Below are positions 26,801-35,810 of a stretch of 64,000 nt of DNA, one piece after another (the stretch's first letter is position 1; every line of letters starts with the position of its first letter). The notes under the pieces are model-generated. The model searched no databases and was not told the origin of the DNA. It saw only the letters and a list, made by a program, of their open reading frames with translations. The stretch lies in contig JACKAA010000004.1 of assembly GCA_020635275.1 (NCBI GenBank), forward strand, positions 1 to 64,000, read 5' to 3'. A program made the position numbers and the translations under genes. Source of the DNA: Ignavibacteriales bacterium (GTDB lineage Bacteria; Bacteroidota; Ignavibacteria; Ignavibacteriales; Melioribacteraceae).

Positions 26801-27697
26801 TTCATGAATTTCAACTTTACGAACCGATGTTTCTTTATCTTTTAAATAAGGTGGATAATCTCCAGTCCTATTCCAACCATATCGCAAGTTCCATTCATCT
26901 TTCCATTGAGAATTTGATAAATTTCTTTCAACTTGCGGACTTTCTAAAGATTTTCCATCTGCAATTTGTTTTACTTCATTTTCAGTTAGAGCATGATCAT
27001 AAATCTTAATTTCATCAATATCACCGCCTCGGATAAATTGATAAGCACTCTGAACTTGGTAGCTGCTAATGATTCTTGAATGCGGACCGAACTGATCTAA
27101 GCTGGAATATAAAACACATGCCGTATCTTTCTCAGCAACTTTATTTCCGTTAATGAAAAATTTAATTCCGGTAGTTTCATCCCAAGCCAAAGTAAAATGT
27201 ACCCATTCAGTTGGGGAAGGAATTTTAGGTAATGTATAGGAAACTCTTTCTCTTGCTAAATTGGCATCTGTAACAAATGCATCAAAACCATTTCCGTTAT
27301 AATCAATTCTAAGCCAAACCATATCCCAGCTTGAGTGATCTGAATACCCAACCCTAAAAATTACAAACGGAGTTTTGCCATAAGGATCACGAGCACGCCA
27401 ATAAAAACCGAGTGTTCCTCTTTCTGCAAAAATATTTCCAGCTGCCATATATGAAAAAAGCTGAGTATTTCCGCATTGAAAACCTTTGCCTTTGGCCCCA
27501 TCTTCAATTATTTCAATTTCACTTAGAAAATTAGGTTCTCCATCTCCTGCAGAATAATCAGCAGTATAACCATTTTCACCCGATAAATAAAATAGAAGTC
27601 CGGTGTTTGATGTATCACTATCTGATGTACAATAAATAATTTTGTTACTTCCCAAAAGGAGTATAAAGAGTAATAAAATTCTTAAATATTTTAACAT
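23840..27697 (-). CDS. Very large secreted LamG protein, candidate new carbohydrate-active enzyme
   Basis: 1285 residues from the ATG at 27697 (GGAGG five bases upstream; a TTG four codons earlier is unlikely). Signal peptide about 1-25, LamG/jelly-roll at about 30-250 (GTLGFYWRARDP, EWVHFTLAWDETTGIKFFINGNKV, IDEIKIYDHALTENEVKQI), then a beta-rich stretch at 260-650. A central helical region at about 690-1080 looks like an (alpha/alpha) toroid (WPGLALMGYQPEK, DGLHQYEEG, NADHYHFRSQYFSATK, GNSSAAIHALWASYKWTGNKKYLQPLLD). The last ~100 residues (about 1180-1285) form a CARDB-like Ig domain (NITVHNLGAINSRETNIVLKS). No known CAZyme family motif is recognised. It is 66 bp after the heparinase-type lyase on the same strand, so a lyase or hydrolase acting on the same polymer is a reasonable guess. 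Confidence 0.75.
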   Translation of the reverse strand: MLKYLRILLLFILLLGSNKIIYCTSDSDTSNTGLLFYLSGENGYTADYSAGDGEPNFLSEIEIIEDGAKGKGFQCGNTQLFSYMAAGNIFAERGTLGFYWRARDPYGKTPFVIFRVGYSDHSSWDMVWLRIDYNGNGFDAFVTDANLARERVSYTLPKIPSPTEWVHFTLAWDETTGIKFFINGNKVAEKDTACVLYSSLDQFGPHSRIISSYQVQSAYQFIRGGDIDEIKIYDHALTENEVKQIADGKSLESPQVERNLSNSQWKDEWNLRYGWNRTGDYPPYLKDKETSVRKVEIHEVYDLKRWWWKANDGIRETTWPAVYNRSRILGRNDYFQLPDWDCYPSSGKSIRFNMPEETWNYFEVQGAAFGNIELSDNQDGLNSTPLFDRSENQERTFHKLNSDVQGKTLIFKNDEIETPIGEINVFNIKSGNSPKGMGSLEYELTTAIQPENLNIRDIKDYISGRYSKDERITMLALPSGAPSIERKSVQKGLPIIHVIIPSGFRSIEAKRSARGGYSYTWDNLNAGLDGIEIEIPALNVKPTISEFFPLNIQVKDPIWPLRNMFDFSFSVKPNEARTLWIDLRDRILPNNTPLYFTIAASGEDFKAEMLEGAKIKLIFKPWNEAKKEHIIDRFTQVRDNYDMIIEEHTRDRRLNKYVQFESDMTSLLQVEPDHYPGRNYWYIYNREQPKPAYQKPLPPKDVPLWAFLQVENLKGLENIVDWYIDNREIQNEGLGGGLSDDSDLENTWPGLALMGYQPEKIKASNQDMMEAIYNNGMLTKGITTIQTDGLHQYEEGINVLAQVNMNNFGDPKNVERMMESAKSLNELIIAKNNADHYHFRSQYFSATKVAQEGVWAYSSNFVYLALHPAILLGEYYGNEAARNQVINIVDGLLAHARKDENGRIIIDTDINFNTDESRNSPLAPPYSVCSSRIFSRGNSSAAIHALWASYKWTGNKKYLQPLLDMKFCSIGTLNPDIINILDLNDEWGKDIISIANSDKENDLAQHLAWQLTGNNNYLEDCYSNQIQWNSILDYINTTGSLWTDRVITYEDELQRARLGGIAIARGFIFPGNAVSWKFEDPNIANQIAIAISSATNTDVHMKVFNMDENKIKVECNSWNLLPGNWKVTQGIDTNDDGIAETEISSRTITFERSKPIEFIFPSHKNIIVDLKLVQKGLDYSERCDLAVGKDDIKIDDKIVNITVHNLGAINSRETNIVLKSLEGKIVSEAYIPEIKAPNDLIPKIADVTLNIPDGINLNSLSIQIDPEEKLTEITRENNFLKLISE

Positions 27698-27763
27698 ATG
27701 AGCCTCCAACTACATTAAATATTAAGAAGAAATTGAGAACAAAAGTTTACAAAATTCAATTCC

Positions 27764-29833
27764 TTATTTTAATACTAAACCAGCACTTGTATTTGCATAT
27801 TCAAAAGAATATTTTTTACCAGCTTTTTTAAGTGCAATTGAATAATTTCCATTTTTGTCGGTTGAGTGTTCAATTGAATTAGCAATACCTTGAGCTTCAT
27901 TATTATCATCAACAGGAAGAATAACTGTCGCAATTATTGTGTTTTCACTTTCAGCTTTTAGAACAGTTCCAAAATATGGTTCCCATCTAAATCTTATTTC
28001 TCCATCAACAGGTTGAATTGCATGCTTTCCATCTCTAATTTCAAATTCAGTTGCAACAACTGGAATAAGAGCCATTGTTCCTTCTTTGCCTTTTAACAAA
28101 ACATATTTACCATGATTTTCTTCTTCACATTCTGTATGGAAACGTGCTTCTATTTCAGCTCCCTTTGCTGATTTTACTTCATCTAATACTATGGCAATTT
28201 GAGGTTTTTCATAAACTATATGTCGTCTCCAATTTTTTAATTCCTTTTTAGGATAAGCATTTGTCGGATCCATAATTACATAATCTCTTTCAGGCGAAGT
28301 CTTGAAGTCAAGAACTTTGCCGCCAATACTGTAATCCCACGGTTGATCTTTATATTTAGCAGAAATTTGTTTTTCACCATTTACAAAAATTACATTATGA
28401 CCAACACTTGAAGCAAATGGATACTCCCATCTGGCTTGATCAAAATATTTTTCATCGTAATGCATTCTTCCCATTTCAGAAATGTAGTATTGATTTTTCC
28501 ATTGAATGACAAATTGACCAACATCTAAATGACCGTGGTGAGGATCAGTATTCATTCCTGCTTTTCCTGCAACTGTAACCTTTTCTGGATTATTAAATTC
28601 ACTTCGCATTATCCACCAGTCAATTGTTCTAAAATGTTTTGATGGATTTTCTGGAGCTTCCGGAGTAACGGTTGGTCGTGGCCAAATAAGATCAAATGGA
28701 TCATCACCTTCGCCTAAAAACTCTTTACGATAATAAGCAGTTCTTTTATCGCCGGTTTCTGTAGCTAATTTATTTATAAAATAGGTTTCGCCTAATGTTC
28801 GGCTTCCTGAATCTTCAAAATATAAAGATGATCCTGGCTGCATTGTTATGTAAAGTGGAAATGTTGTTGGATTATTTTTTAATCGTTCATTATTAAAAAG
28901 ATTGTATTTGCCTTTTGTGATTCGCTTTAGAGCATCGGCAAAAAATGTAGAAGTGGAAGTACCGTAAACCCAATAACCGCCGCCTTCTTGCCAACCGCCA
29001 TCTTCACCTAAGTTGGATAAAAGATTATCAATTCTATTATATGATTCTGCAACAACATCTGTTAATTGAGGATCTTCAGTTAATAAAGCAAGTGCAGTTA
29101 AACCTAAACCTGAATTACATACTCCGCACCAGTTGCATTTGTATGATGTTGCCCACCAGTGATATTCATAATTTCCTCGAACTCTTGTTATTACTTTTTC
29201 TAATAATGCTCCTCTAATTCTATCACGTTGAGATTTATTTAGTGCTGGGTAAAGCCAATCATAAACAGCTGCCATCATCCTGCCAGAATCTCCGTTGTAA
29301 TGATCAAAACTAAAATTGGTCTGATCATCATCAACATTCCAAGGCCAAACTCTTGTATAAATTATTGGAAATTCATGTGCCCTTTGTGTCCAAGTAGTTA
29401 AATCACAAAAAGCATCTGCAAACTCAAAAGCTTTTATAGCATACTTTTCATCACCAGTCATTTGATAAACAAAAGCCAATGTAAATGCATTCCCCCGCAT
29501 CTGATTATAATAACGTCCATATTTTCCATCACGATCTTCGTCAGTCCAGCCGGCACGTGTATTTTTTCCTTGGATTGGAATATCATAAGAAACCGGCATA
29601 GCCATAAGTTTATTTGCTTCAGCTAAAAGCATCTGCATAATGTAATTACTTTCTTTATCATTTTTGATTCTGTCTTTTATGGCAGGCTTGTCTGAATCAC
29701 TAAAATAAAGATAGGGATGTTTAAGCTGAGATTTGTTAATTGCATTATCAATATCTTTTTTTACGACTTGTCCAAATGAAAAAAATGCAAAACTTACAAA
29801 TAAAATAGCTGTTAGAATTTTAGTATTTATCAT
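27764..29833 (-). CDS. Heparinase II/III-type polysaccharide lyase
   Basis: 689 residues, signal peptide about 1-21 (ending FGQ), strong GAGGGG ribosome-binding site. The N-terminal half is an (alpha/alpha) toroid (YLYFSDSDKPAIKDRI ... GGWQEGGGYWVYG) and the second half a beta-sandwich starting near residue 410 with MNTDPHHGHLDVGQFVIQW and YISEMGRMHYDE, the hallmark of the heparinase II/III-like domain where His and Tyr act in beta-elimination. Families of this fold (PL12, PL15, PL17, PL21 and others) degrade glycosaminoglycans or alginate; the exact family is not assignable by eye. It belongs to the minus-strand group with the carboxylesterase upstream (33 bp) and the 1285-residue LamG protein downstream. 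Confidence 0.85.
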   Translation of the reverse strand: MINTKILTAILFVSFAFFSFGQVVKKDIDNAINKSQLKHPYLYFSDSDKPAIKDRIKNDKESNYIMQMLLAEANKLMAMPVSYDIPIQGKNTRAGWTDEDRDGKYGRYYNQMRGNAFTLAFVYQMTGDEKYAIKAFEFADAFCDLTTWTQRAHEFPIIYTRVWPWNVDDDQTNFSFDHYNGDSGRMMAAVYDWLYPALNKSQRDRIRGALLEKVITRVRGNYEYHWWATSYKCNWCGVCNSGLGLTALALLTEDPQLTDVVAESYNRIDNLLSNLGEDGGWQEGGGYWVYGTSTSTFFADALKRITKGKYNLFNNERLKNNPTTFPLYITMQPGSSLYFEDSGSRTLGETYFINKLATETGDKRTAYYRKEFLGEGDDPFDLIWPRPTVTPEAPENPSKHFRTIDWWIMRSEFNNPEKVTVAGKAGMNTDPHHGHLDVGQFVIQWKNQYYISEMGRMHYDEKYFDQARWEYPFASSVGHNVIFVNGEKQISAKYKDQPWDYSIGGKVLDFKTSPERDYVIMDPTNAYPKKELKNWRRHIVYEKPQIAIVLDEVKSAKGAEIEARFHTECEEENHGKYVLLKGKEGTMALIPVVATEFEIRDGKHAIQPVDGEIRFRWEPYFGTVLKAESENTIIATVILPVDDNNEAQGIANSIEHSTDKNGNYSIALKKAGKKYSFEYANTSAGLVLK

Positions 29834-29866
29834 TGTTTACCCCTCATTTAGAATATTTATAAATAT

Positions 29867-31513
29867 TTAAGTTCCAGGTTGAATATATTTTACAGGTGCG
29901 AATAATTTTCTTTCATTACCTCGTGGATCATTTTCTACTTTTGATGGTAAATCAAAAACCATTGTTGGTCTATTTTCTAATTCAAATCTTGGCCAATGCG
30001 GAATATTTGGTGTATCCGGATTTCCAGTGCGAGCAAATGCAATCCATGCTTCGCTCATTATATCAGCCATTTGCTGTGCTTCGGGACTAACACCAGTCAT
30101 TGATTTCCCATATTCAATATTATTAAAAACTAAGGGGATGTCTAATCCGTGCGGAGCTTTCCACTTTCCGCCATCGACCGGTGATTGCCAATCTAATTGA
30201 AAAATATATGTTGGTGCAACATTTTGTTTTGCTCTTAGTTCAGATTCAATTACCATTCCTTTCCATGATCTTGCTGCAGTAGTTGCTGCAAAAAACACAT
30301 CAGTTGCAGAATAATTGGGATACCAACTTTTATATTTGTCAATAATTGTTTCCGGTTTTAGATCCCCAATAAATTGTTTTACATGTTCTGTAATTTTATT
30401 AGGTAACTCTTCCCAAGTTAAATTAAAAGTAGTAGAATCTCTACCGCCAATAAGAGTTCTTGTCTCATCGTGATTATTTCCCATAATCATTGGTATATCA
30501 GCTGATATTGGAGATGCATCTGGCGAAAATGGATCTCTTGGCAAAATAATTCCATCAGTAACTGGAGTAAATGAATTTCCTTTCATAGCTGAAATTAATT
30601 TTTCCATCGAAACATTTTTAATTTCTTCAATATTTTCTGGTGAGATATTTAATGAAACTAAAATATTTTTTGCAGTTTCGGTTGCGTGTTCTTTTGTCCT
30701 TCCGGTTAACTGTTGACCGCTTTGTGTAATAACTTTGTGAAACAAGCCTTTTGCTGAAGGCATTCCCATAAGTGTTGCACATTTTGCACCACCGCCTGAT
30801 TCACCGAAAATTGTTACATTTTCCGGATTACCGCCAAATTCAGAAATATTTTCTTTTATCCATTTTAATGCTAAAACCAAATCCAACATTCCAACATTAC
30901 CAGATGCTTCATATTCCTTTCCGGCAATTTCACCAAGATACAAATAACCAAATCCATTAATTCTATGGTTTACAGTAACCACTACAACATCACCTTTGTT
31001 GCAAAGGTTAACTCCATCAAAAAGATCTAAATTACTTGTCCAACCGGAATATCCGCCGCCATGGAAGGAGACCATAACCGGACGTTTTTTCCCATCATTT
31101 AATCCTGGTGTCCAAACGTTTAAGTTAAGACAATCTTCACTCATTGCTAAATTGGTTGATAATGGAAAAAATCTTGACTTACCTAACGGTTGTTGGGGAG
31201 CAATTGGACCGAACTTAGTTGCATCTTTTATATCATCCCATGGCATAGGCGGAACAGGTGATTTGAATCTTCTTTTTGCAGTATTATCACCATAAGGAAT
31301 TCCTTTAAAGGCATTTATTCCTTTATCAAAATATCCTTTTACTTTTCCATATTTAGTTACTGCAATTGGTGAATTGTCTTTTTGTGAGTTGTTTAAGTCT
31401 GATTTACACTGAGTAAATAAAAGCGATGAAATTAAAATGAAAGTGGAGTTGAATAGGATGAATAATTTTTTTATGATTTTTTTTGAGTGATTTCTTGTAA
31501 AAGTAAACCGCAT
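29867..31513 (-). CDS. Carboxylesterase type B, lipoprotein
   Basis: 548 residues. The N-terminal hydrophobic segment ends in a lipobox (LFTQC), predicting a lipid anchor. The alpha/beta hydrolase carries KGIPYG near 67, EDCLNLNVWTP near 122, the oxyanion loop FHGGGYSG and the nucleophile elbow FGESGGGA near 238, which are the type B carboxylesterase signatures. A C-terminal APHGLDIPLVFNN supplies the His. It probably removes acetyl or feruloyl-type esters from plant or algal polysaccharide. It is first of a minus-strand operon whose promoter region is shared with the PL9 operon and contains the 12-bp repeat operator at 31699. Confidence 0.88.
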   Translation of the reverse strand: MRFTFTRNHSKKIIKKLFILFNSTFILISSLLFTQCKSDLNNSQKDNSPIAVTKYGKVKGYFDKGINAFKGIPYGDNTAKRRFKSPVPPMPWDDIKDATKFGPIAPQQPLGKSRFFPLSTNLAMSEDCLNLNVWTPGLNDGKKRPVMVSFHGGGYSGWTSNLDLFDGVNLCNKGDVVVVTVNHRINGFGYLYLGEIAGKEYEASGNVGMLDLVLALKWIKENISEFGGNPENVTIFGESGGGAKCATLMGMPSAKGLFHKVITQSGQQLTGRTKEHATETAKNILVSLNISPENIEEIKNVSMEKLISAMKGNSFTPVTDGIILPRDPFSPDASPISADIPMIMGNNHDETRTLIGGRDSTTFNLTWEELPNKITEHVKQFIGDLKPETIIDKYKSWYPNYSATDVFFAATTAARSWKGMVIESELRAKQNVAPTYIFQLDWQSPVDGGKWKAPHGLDIPLVFNNIEYGKSMTGVSPEAQQMADIMSEAWIAFARTGNPDTPNIPHWPRFELENRPTMVFDLPSKVENDPRGNERKLFAPVKYIQPGT

Positions 31514-31891
31514 CTTAGTTAATCCTAATTTTATTAATAAGAGTCGCGCTATTTATTCTTCTTTTATATCAACTTACTTCTTCTATTATTTAAATTATTA
31601 TAATTTCGGTTTTAACTCTAAGTAAATACTGCAATTATTTTTTTTATGATCTAACAAAAAATTTAATTATTGACAATGTACGAAATATTTTTGATTTTAG
31701 TTACCGATTAAGTTAATGTTAAAGTAAAATATTTTTACGCATTAATTCGTTGAAAATTATCAATTTAAATGTAAATCTGAATTGAATTTTGGAAAAATCA
31801 AACTTATAAATTTATTCAGATTATCCAATTTCAAATTTCTGTGAATCTTGTTTACACAAAAATTATTTTTCACATTAAATTAAAAAAATCT
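31514..31891. other. 378-bp divergent promoter region
   Basis: It lies between the carboxylesterase (-) and the PL9 lyase (+). It contains the TTGACA/12-bp repeat operator annotated at 31670-31734. The remainder is AT-rich with no other recognisable signal. I take 31892 as the lyase start because a GTG at 31841 would put 17 residues in front of a normal signal peptide. Confidence 0.6.
31670..31734 (+). promoter_or_regulatory. Promoter box plus 12-bp repeat operator (site 2)
   Basis: TTGACA at 31670-31675 is followed 29 bp later by AGTTACCGATTA (31699-31710), AGTTAATGTTAA (31711-31722) and a decayed third unit AGTAAAATATTT (31723-31734). The units align with site 1 (8902) and site 3 (40784) base for base at AGTWA and most of the rest. 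A TATTTTTG stretch at 31686-31693 resembles the TAnnTTTG box of Bacteroidota promoters but is spaced more closely than usual. The site should control the PL9-to-GH88/GH2 operon, and perhaps the opposite carboxylesterase operon. Confidence 0.65.
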
Positions 31892-33385
31892 ATGAAACAC
31901 AGTTTTATTATTTTCTTTTTAATTTCAATTAATTTTTTTGCTCAAATTTTTGTTTCACCGGATGGTAATGATACAAATTCCGGAACAATTGATTCTCCTT
32001 TGGCATCTATTGTTGAAGCGATGAATTTAATTCAACCGCAAGATACAATTTATCTTCTTGCAGGAGTTTATAAAGTATCAGAAAAAATAAGTATAACAAA
32101 AAATGGCTATGCAGATAGTCTTTATTGTTTGTTTGGATACAATGGGGAAAGAGCATTATTAGATTTTTCTTCCATGGAAGTTAATAGTAGCAATAGAGGA
32201 ATAAGTTTGAGCGGAACATACTGGCATATCTATGGGATTGATGTAAAAGGAGCTGGTGATAATGGAATGCATGTTTCAGGCTCGTTTAATAGAATTGAGT
32301 TTTGTACTTTTTATGAAAATAATGATACCGGATTACAGATTGGAAATGGTGCTTCAGATAATCAAATAATTAATTGTGATTCATATTTTAATGCGGATCC
32401 GGGTCAAGGTAATGCAGATGGATTTGCCCCTAAATTAGATGTCGGTTCAAATAATTATTTTTATGGATGCAGAGCATGGCAAAATTCCGATGATGGTTGG
32501 GATGGCTACATGCGTGGAAATGATGATGTTTCCACGATTCTAGAGAATTGTTGGAGTTTTAAGAACGGCTATCTAAAAAGTGGAAACGCAAGTAGTGGTA
32601 ATGGTAATGGATTTAAGTTAGGTGGAAGTGATGACAAAACGTTAATGCATAATTTTACTTTAAAGAATTGTGTTGCTTTTGATAATCGTATTAAAGGTTT
32701 TGATCAAAATAATAATAAAGGTTCAATGATTTTATACAATTGTACTGCTTACAGAAATGGCACAAATTATTCAATTGTTTCTACTTTGAATGACGGAAAA
32801 ATTGCAAACGTTACAAATTCTATTTCTTTAGGTAATTATGGAACTTTGGATAATTTTGTTGAACAGCAAACAAATAGCTGGTTTACTCCTTTTACAGTTA
32901 CAGAAGAAGATTTCATTTCAATCGACACGCTTGGAGTTAGAGGACCGCGTAAAAGTGATGGGAGTTTGCCAGATATTAACTTTTTACATCTTGCAAATGG
33001 AAGCGATTTAATCGATGCCGGAATTGATGTTGGAATTTCATTTATTGGAACTACCCCAGATCTTGGAGCCTTTGAGTTTGATCCAAATATAACCGGTGTT
33101 TTAACCAATGAAAAAATAAAAAATGATTTTACTCTTGAGCAAAATTATCCAAATCCATTTAATCCAAATACATCAATTAATTTTTCAGTTAAAAATAAAT
33201 CTTTTGTTAAGTTAGAAGTTTTTGATGTGGTTGGTAGAAAAATTAAAACTTTAGTAAACGATTGGAAAAATTCTGGAAATTATAAAATAAACTTTGAAGC
33301 CAAAGAACTTTCTAGCGGAATTTATTTTTACATCCTTAATGAGAATGGACAAATTCAAACAAAAAAAATGACATTGGTTAAATAA
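31892..33385 (+). CDS. Pectate lyase, family PL9, with type IX sorting domain
   Basis: About 497 residues from the ATG at 31892, with a signal peptide (ending FFAQ). It begins IFVSPDGNDTNSGTIDSPLASI, the standard opening of PL9/beta-helix lyases. The active-site region reads DNGMHVSGSFNRIEFC, NADGFAPKLDVGSNNYF and NSDDGWDGY. In PL9 the Lys of the GFAxKL motif is the catalytic base and the surrounding Asp residues hold calcium. The last ~85 residues are a NYPNPFNPNTSINF type IX sorting domain ending KKMTLVK. It should be surface-exposed and cut polygalacturonate or rhamnogalacturonan by beta-elimination. Its stop overlaps the start of the esterase gene by one base. Confidence 0.9.
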   Translation: MKHSFIIFFLISINFFAQIFVSPDGNDTNSGTIDSPLASIVEAMNLIQPQDTIYLLAGVYKVSEKISITKNGYADSLYCLFGYNGERALLDFSSMEVNSSNRGISLSGTYWHIYGIDVKGAGDNGMHVSGSFNRIEFCTFYENNDTGLQIGNGASDNQIINCDSYFNADPGQGNADGFAPKLDVGSNNYFYGCRAWQNSDDGWDGYMRGNDDVSTILENCWSFKNGYLKSGNASSGNGNGFKLGGSDDKTLMHNFTLKNCVAFDNRIKGFDQNNNKGSMILYNCTAYRNGTNYSIVSTLNDGKIANVTNSISLGNYGTLDNFVEQQTNSWFTPFTVTEEDFISIDTLGVRGPRKSDGSLPDINFLHLANGSDLIDAGIDVGISFIGTTPDLGAFEFDPNITGVLTNEKIKNDFTLEQNYPNPFNPNTSINFSVKNKSFVKLEVFDVVGRKIKTLVNDWKNSGNYKINFEAKELSSGIYFYILNENGQIQTKKMTLVK

Positions 33386-34353
33386 TGAAAAAAATCATTT
33401 TAATAATTTTCGTATCGTCTATTTTAATATCAGCCCAAACAAATAAAATTATAAAAGATACATCTTACACAGTTTACAGTACTTTCAATAAATTGAAAAA
33501 AGATTTCCCATTTATAAAACCGGTAAAGCCAATATTGCCAAATGAGGTAAATGCTTTAAGAGAAATCACATATATAAATTATGGCGAAAGAGAATTAAAA
33601 CTTGATTTATTTTTTAATCAACCTGGGGAGATTCTAAAACCGGCAATTATTTTAATTCACGGTGGCGGCTGGAGAACCGGAGATAAATCGTTAATGTTTC
33701 CAATGGCTTTACAATTTGCAAAGAAAGGATTTGTTGCTGCAGTAGTTGAATACCGTTTAGCTCCTGAAACAATTTTCCCTGCAGCAATAATAGATGTAAA
33801 TAATTCAATAAAATGGTTAAAGCAAAATTCATTTAATTTTAGAATTGATACAAATAAAATTGCTTTGCTTGGTTGTTCTGCCGGAGGACAAATAGCTTCC
33901 TTAATTGGATTTGCAAATGATGAAAAAGAATTTGAAGATTCAGTTAACTATAAAGACATTTCAAATAATGTTAGTGCAATTCTTAACATTGATGGACTTT
34001 TAGATTTCTTAGGAAAAGAATCTGAAGAGTATGATGAAAATCCAAATAATAGTAAACCAAGAGCTGCTCATCAATGGTTGGGAGCTTCACAAATAGACCG
34101 ACCCGACTTATGGAAAAAAGCTTCCGGAATAAATTATATTAAAAAAAATTCTCCGCCAATTTTATTTTTAAATAGTTCGCAACCAAGATTTCATGCTGGA
34201 CGTGATGCTGCGATTGAGAGTTTGGATAAGTATAATATTTACAATGAGGTTCATACTTTAGAAGATTCTCCTCATTCTTTTTGGTTGTTTCATCCTTGGT
34301 TTAATGAAACTGTAAATATTGTTGATCAATTTTTAAAAAAAGTACTGAATTAG
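33385..34353 (+). CDS. Secreted alpha/beta-hydrolase esterase
   Basis: 322 residues with a signal peptide (MKKIILIIFVSSILISAQ). The hydrolase has the oxyanion motif HGGGW near residue 89, EYRLAPE near 119, nucleophile elbow GCSAGG near 169, and SPHSFW near 302 supplying the His. This is the hormone-sensitive-lipase-like (BD-FAE/Abhydrolase_3) class, often acetyl or feruloyl esterases in polysaccharide loci. It is translationally coupled to the PL9 lyase (1-base overlap) and followed 6 bp later by the sulfatase. The ester it removes is not identifiable. Confidence 0.87.
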   Translation: MKKIILIIFVSSILISAQTNKIIKDTSYTVYSTFNKLKKDFPFIKPVKPILPNEVNALREITYINYGERELKLDLFFNQPGEILKPAIILIHGGGWRTGDKSLMFPMALQFAKKGFVAAVVEYRLAPETIFPAAIIDVNNSIKWLKQNSFNFRIDTNKIALLGCSAGGQIASLIGFANDEKEFEDSVNYKDISNNVSAILNIDGLLDFLGKESEEYDENPNNSKPRAAHQWLGASQIDRPDLWKKASGINYIKKNSPPILFLNSSQPRFHAGRDAAIESLDKYNIYNEVHTLEDSPHSFWLFHPWFNETVNIVDQFLKKVLN

Positions 34354-34359
34354 GTAATT

Positions 34360-35754
34360 ATGAAAATAAAATTATCACGAATCGTAATGACCATTATTTT
34401 TTTCACTCTTAAAAATATTTTTTCACAAGTTGGTGATAAAGTATCTCAAGAAAAACCAAACATTATTTTTATTTTAACTGACGATCAGCGATGGGATGAA
34501 ATTGGATATGCTGGAAACAAAATCATTCAAACACCGGAAATGGATAAATTAGCGAAAGATGGAAATTACTTTAACTATGCATTTGTCACCACTCCAATAT
34601 GTGCTGCAAGTCGCGCAAGTATCATGACCGGACTATATGAGCGAACTCATAAATTTACTTTTGAGACACCTCCGCTAAGAAAAAAATATATTGACTTATC
34701 TTATCCAAAATTATTAAAGGAAAATGGTTATAAGACTGGTTTTATTGGAAAGTTCGGAATGAGTTTTGAAAATAATATTGATACAATGTTATTTGATTAT
34801 TATAAACGTCCCAAAGAAATAGGAACTTCAAAAAGTTATTTCAGACTTTCTAAAGATCAAACAAAACATGTTCATTTAACAAATCAAATTGGAGAATTAA
34901 GCACTGATTTCTTAGAACAATTCTCTAATAAAGAACCATTCTGTTTGTCAGTTAGTTTTCACGCCCCACATGCCGAAGATCAAGATCCGAATCAATACAT
35001 ATATCCACTTGAGCTTGATTCATTATATCAGAATATTACATTTCCAAATCCTTTAATGTCTGAAGATTATTATTTTCTAAGTCAACCAAAGTTTGTAAGA
35101 GAAGGACTTAATAGAATAAGATGGCATTGGCGTTTTGATAAAGGTGAGAAGTATCAAAAAATGATTAAAGGTTATTATAGAATGATAAGTGGAATTGATA
35201 AAGTTTTGGGAAATATTCGAAATAAATTAAATGAATTAGGTATAGAAAAAAATACAATAATTATTTTTATGAGCGATAATGGATATTTTTTAGGTGAGCG
35301 TCAATTTGCAGGTAAATGGTTAATGTATGATAATAGTTTGAGAGTTCCTTTAATTATATATGATCCAAGAAATAAAGAACATAAAAACATTGAAGAGATA
35401 GCTTTGAATATTGATATTGCTCCAACAATTCTTAGTTATGCGGGTATTTCTATCCCGACCCAAATGCAAGGAATGGATCTTAGAAATATTATTGCCGGCA
35501 GAACAAAAACAAAAAGAACTGATTTTTTATGTGAACATTTATATAATCATCCCATGATTCCTAAAAGTGAAGGTATAAGAACTGAAAAGTTAAAATATTT
35601 TAGATATATAGATCATAAAGATTTTGAAGAATTGTACGACTTAGCAAATGATCCTAATGAAGAACATAATTTAATATTAGATGAAAAATATTCAGATAAA
35701 CTAAATGAATTAAGAAATAGGTGTAATTTTCTTATTGAAGAATACTCAAATTAG
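34360..35754 (+). CDS. Type I (formylglycine) sulfatase
   Basis: 464 residues with a short N-terminal export segment. PNIIFILTDDQRWDE at about residue 31 provides the calcium-binding Asp pair. ICAASRASIMTG has Cys-81 in the CxAxR motif that is converted to formylglycine. IFMSDNGYFLGE near 303 provides further metal ligands, and GKW(L)MYD near 320 the conserved Lys. It should hydrolyse sulfate esters from a carbohydrate outside the cytoplasm. Land-plant pectin is not sulfated, so it points to a second, sulfated substrate such as an algal or animal polyuronide. No maturation enzyme (FGE or anSME) is in the window. Confidence 0.92.
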   Translation: MKIKLSRIVMTIIFFTLKNIFSQVGDKVSQEKPNIIFILTDDQRWDEIGYAGNKIIQTPEMDKLAKDGNYFNYAFVTTPICAASRASIMTGLYERTHKFTFETPPLRKKYIDLSYPKLLKENGYKTGFIGKFGMSFENNIDTMLFDYYKRPKEIGTSKSYFRLSKDQTKHVHLTNQIGELSTDFLEQFSNKEPFCLSVSFHAPHAEDQDPNQYIYPLELDSLYQNITFPNPLMSEDYYFLSQPKFVREGLNRIRWHWRFDKGEKYQKMIKGYYRMISGIDKVLGNIRNKLNELGIEKNTIIIFMSDNGYFLGERQFAGKWLMYDNSLRVPLIIYDPRNKEHKNIEEIALNIDIAPTILSYAGISIPTQMQGMDLRNIIAGRTKTKRTDFLCEHLYNHPMIPKSEGIRTEKLKYFRYIDHKDFEELYDLANDPNEEHNLILDEKYSDKLNELRNRCNFLIEEYSN

Positions 35755-35810
35755 TTTGATGTTTAAAAACAAGCCAATATGATTTTTACAATAAATTTGA
35801 TTTAAAGATT

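Noticed and set aside
26650..27009. 119-codon open frame antisense to the 1285-residue LamG protein
   Set aside because: Shadow of a real gene with no start signal or homology features.
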